NCBI RefSeq assembly: GCF_001298265.1
Contig: NZ_LGSZ01000032.1
Span: forward strand, 1 to 64,000
Direction of reading: 5' to 3'
DNA: 64,000 nucleotides
Origin: Allobosea vaviloviae
GTDB lineage: Bacteria > Pseudomonadota > Alphaproteobacteria > Rhizobiales > Beijerinckiaceae
The notes beneath the pieces are model-generated. The model was given only the letters and a program-made list of their open reading frames with translations. It ran no database searches and was not told where the DNA came from. Both the position numbers and the translations under genes were made by a program. Positions 62,430-64,000 of the stretch are shown piece after piece (positions within the stretch are counted from its first letter, which is position 1; each line of letters opens with the position of its first letter).

Positions 62430-63029
62430 TCAGTTAGGCTGTTGCGGCAGCAGCCAATCGCGATAGGTGGTCGCGAAATTCTGGGTCAGCCTGTCGATAG
62501 GGTCCGCCAAGACAGCCGCGTCGACCAAGGTGCCGCCAATGCCCTGACCTGCCAGCGCGATCGTCCGGAAATCCGGATAGGCCAGGATCGTCGAGCCGGT
62601 CTTGGCATCAACCAGCATCACATCCGCGACCAGCTCATGATGACCGCCGACCACAAGACGCTGGATGACCGAGGCCATATAAAGCCGGCGGAGATGGACG
62701 ACGACCTTCACCGGACGTTGCCCCGCCAGGACCGGCTTGAGCTGCTGCTCCAGTGCCGCACTGATCTTCGCCGTGACGGCATTCGCGATGAAGGCGCGTG
62801 CCTCAGGGGTCTTGGAGAGTTCCTCCGCGTCGCTTTCCGAACGACCCTTGCTGCGAGCGAAGGCGCGGTCGCCATCGCCCCACCATAATGTCGTCGTGTC
62901 GCTGATAGCGACATTCACTGTGGCGAGGCGAAGAGATTCGATCTGTTGCTGGGCAAGCGGATTCTGAACGGTGTTGCACCCAGCGAGGACTGCAGCGAGG
63001 AAGCAGAGCGATGCGAGGCGGCTGATCAT
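62430..63029 (-). CDS. Lipoprotein, DUF6778-like
   Basis: The product is 199 residues from the ATG at 63029. The lipobox is LAAVLAGC, with the lipid-modified Cys in GCNTVQNPL. The mature domain has VNVAISDTTTLWWGDGDRAF, SKTPEARAFIANAVTAKISA and VKVVVHLRRLYMASVIQRL, a pattern I know from alphaproteobacterial outer-membrane lipoproteins assigned to DUF6778 or DUF3313-like groups. Function unknown. It lies alone, 113 bases from mcd. Confidence 0.65.
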   Translation of the reverse strand: MISRLASLCFLAAVLAGCNTVQNPLAQQQIESLRLATVNVAISDTTTLWWGDGDRAFARSKGRSESDAEELSKTPEARAFIANAVTAKISAALEQQLKPVLAGQRPVKVVVHLRRLYMASVIQRLVVGGHHELVADVMLVDAKTGSTILAYPDFRTIALAGQGIGGTLVDAAVLADPIDRLTQNFATTYRDWLLPQQPN

Positions 63030-63164
63030 GACCAAATCCCAAGAGTGAAGCTCAGGGATAGATCGCGCTCGCTTTCTTTGGCCAGTGCGGCCACGCCCTC
63101 AGCATCGCGCTTCCACAGCTTTTCCGTGGCGCTGACGCCCGTCGCCCGCGACAGGCGCCGGGCC

Positions 63165-64000
<836 letters not shown>

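Overview
The window is high-GC DNA from an alphaproteobacterium of the order Hyphomicrobiales (Rhizobiales), most like Bosea or a close relative. The evidence is a mesaconyl-CoA hydratase (Mcd) gene of the ethylmalonyl-CoA pathway beside sdhCDAB, a GapR/DUF2312 gene, the order glycerate kinase - DUF1036 - pyruvate kinase, and the REP-like palindromes typical of this order. The genus is an inference; there is no rRNA or other phylogenetic marker apart from the partial secA and obgE.

Layout. 1-480: the outer end of an IS21-like element has cut a LysR gene. 0.5-35 kb: an accessory region of short operons, many paired with a divergent or convergent regulator (LysR, HxlR, TetR, MarR, CGNR). It holds tautomerase, quinone oxidoreductase, five peroxiredoxin-like proteins, an MCP, two paralogous alpha/beta hydrolases, a PanE-like / mandelate-racemase-like / sulfite-oxidase-like / thioredoxin-fold operon, a nitrilase followed by an NrtABC-type ABC importer, a six-gene minus-strand detoxification cluster (22.9-27.1 kb), an MFS exporter, a double-cupin/SDR pair, and an ECF sigma/anti-sigma pair divergent from a metallo-beta-lactamase-fold/TPR/DoxX operon. 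35-64 kb is mostly core: gapR, N-formylglutamate amidohydrolase, glycerate kinase, DUF1036, pyk, a zinc-free L36, obgE, a LysR/EamA pair, a TetR-MFP-RND efflux operon, a glutamine amidotransferase/FAD oxidoreductase pair, sdhCDAB, mcd and the 3' end of secA.

How the genes may work together. The 5-35 kb region reads as several small detoxification and scavenging modules, each with its own regulator: redox and electrophile handling, nitrile or cyanide-type nitrogen acquisition, and an envelope or oxidative ECF response. In the core half, glycerate kinase feeds 2-phosphoglycerate toward pyruvate kinase, and Mcd and SdhCDAB both serve C2 assimilation and the TCA cycle.

Most interesting candidates. 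(1) A two-gene cassette at 47.9-49.8 kb: a protein with a PRVPAG-GGQWT N-terminal motif and a RecB-like PD-(D/E)XK nuclease C-terminus, joined by a 4-base GTGA overlap to a 221-residue protein I do not recognise; this looks like a toxin and its immunity protein. (2) A mirrored CGGGAATAA motif between the ECF sigma gene and the MBL operon. (3) A perfect 38-bp palindrome in front of the TetR-RND operon, which also moves the TetR start. (4) A mandelate-racemase homologue that keeps every catalytic residue except the second lysine of KxK, which is arginine. (5) A nitrilase in one operon with a dedicated importer. No CRISPR array, rRNA, tRNA or prophage was seen.
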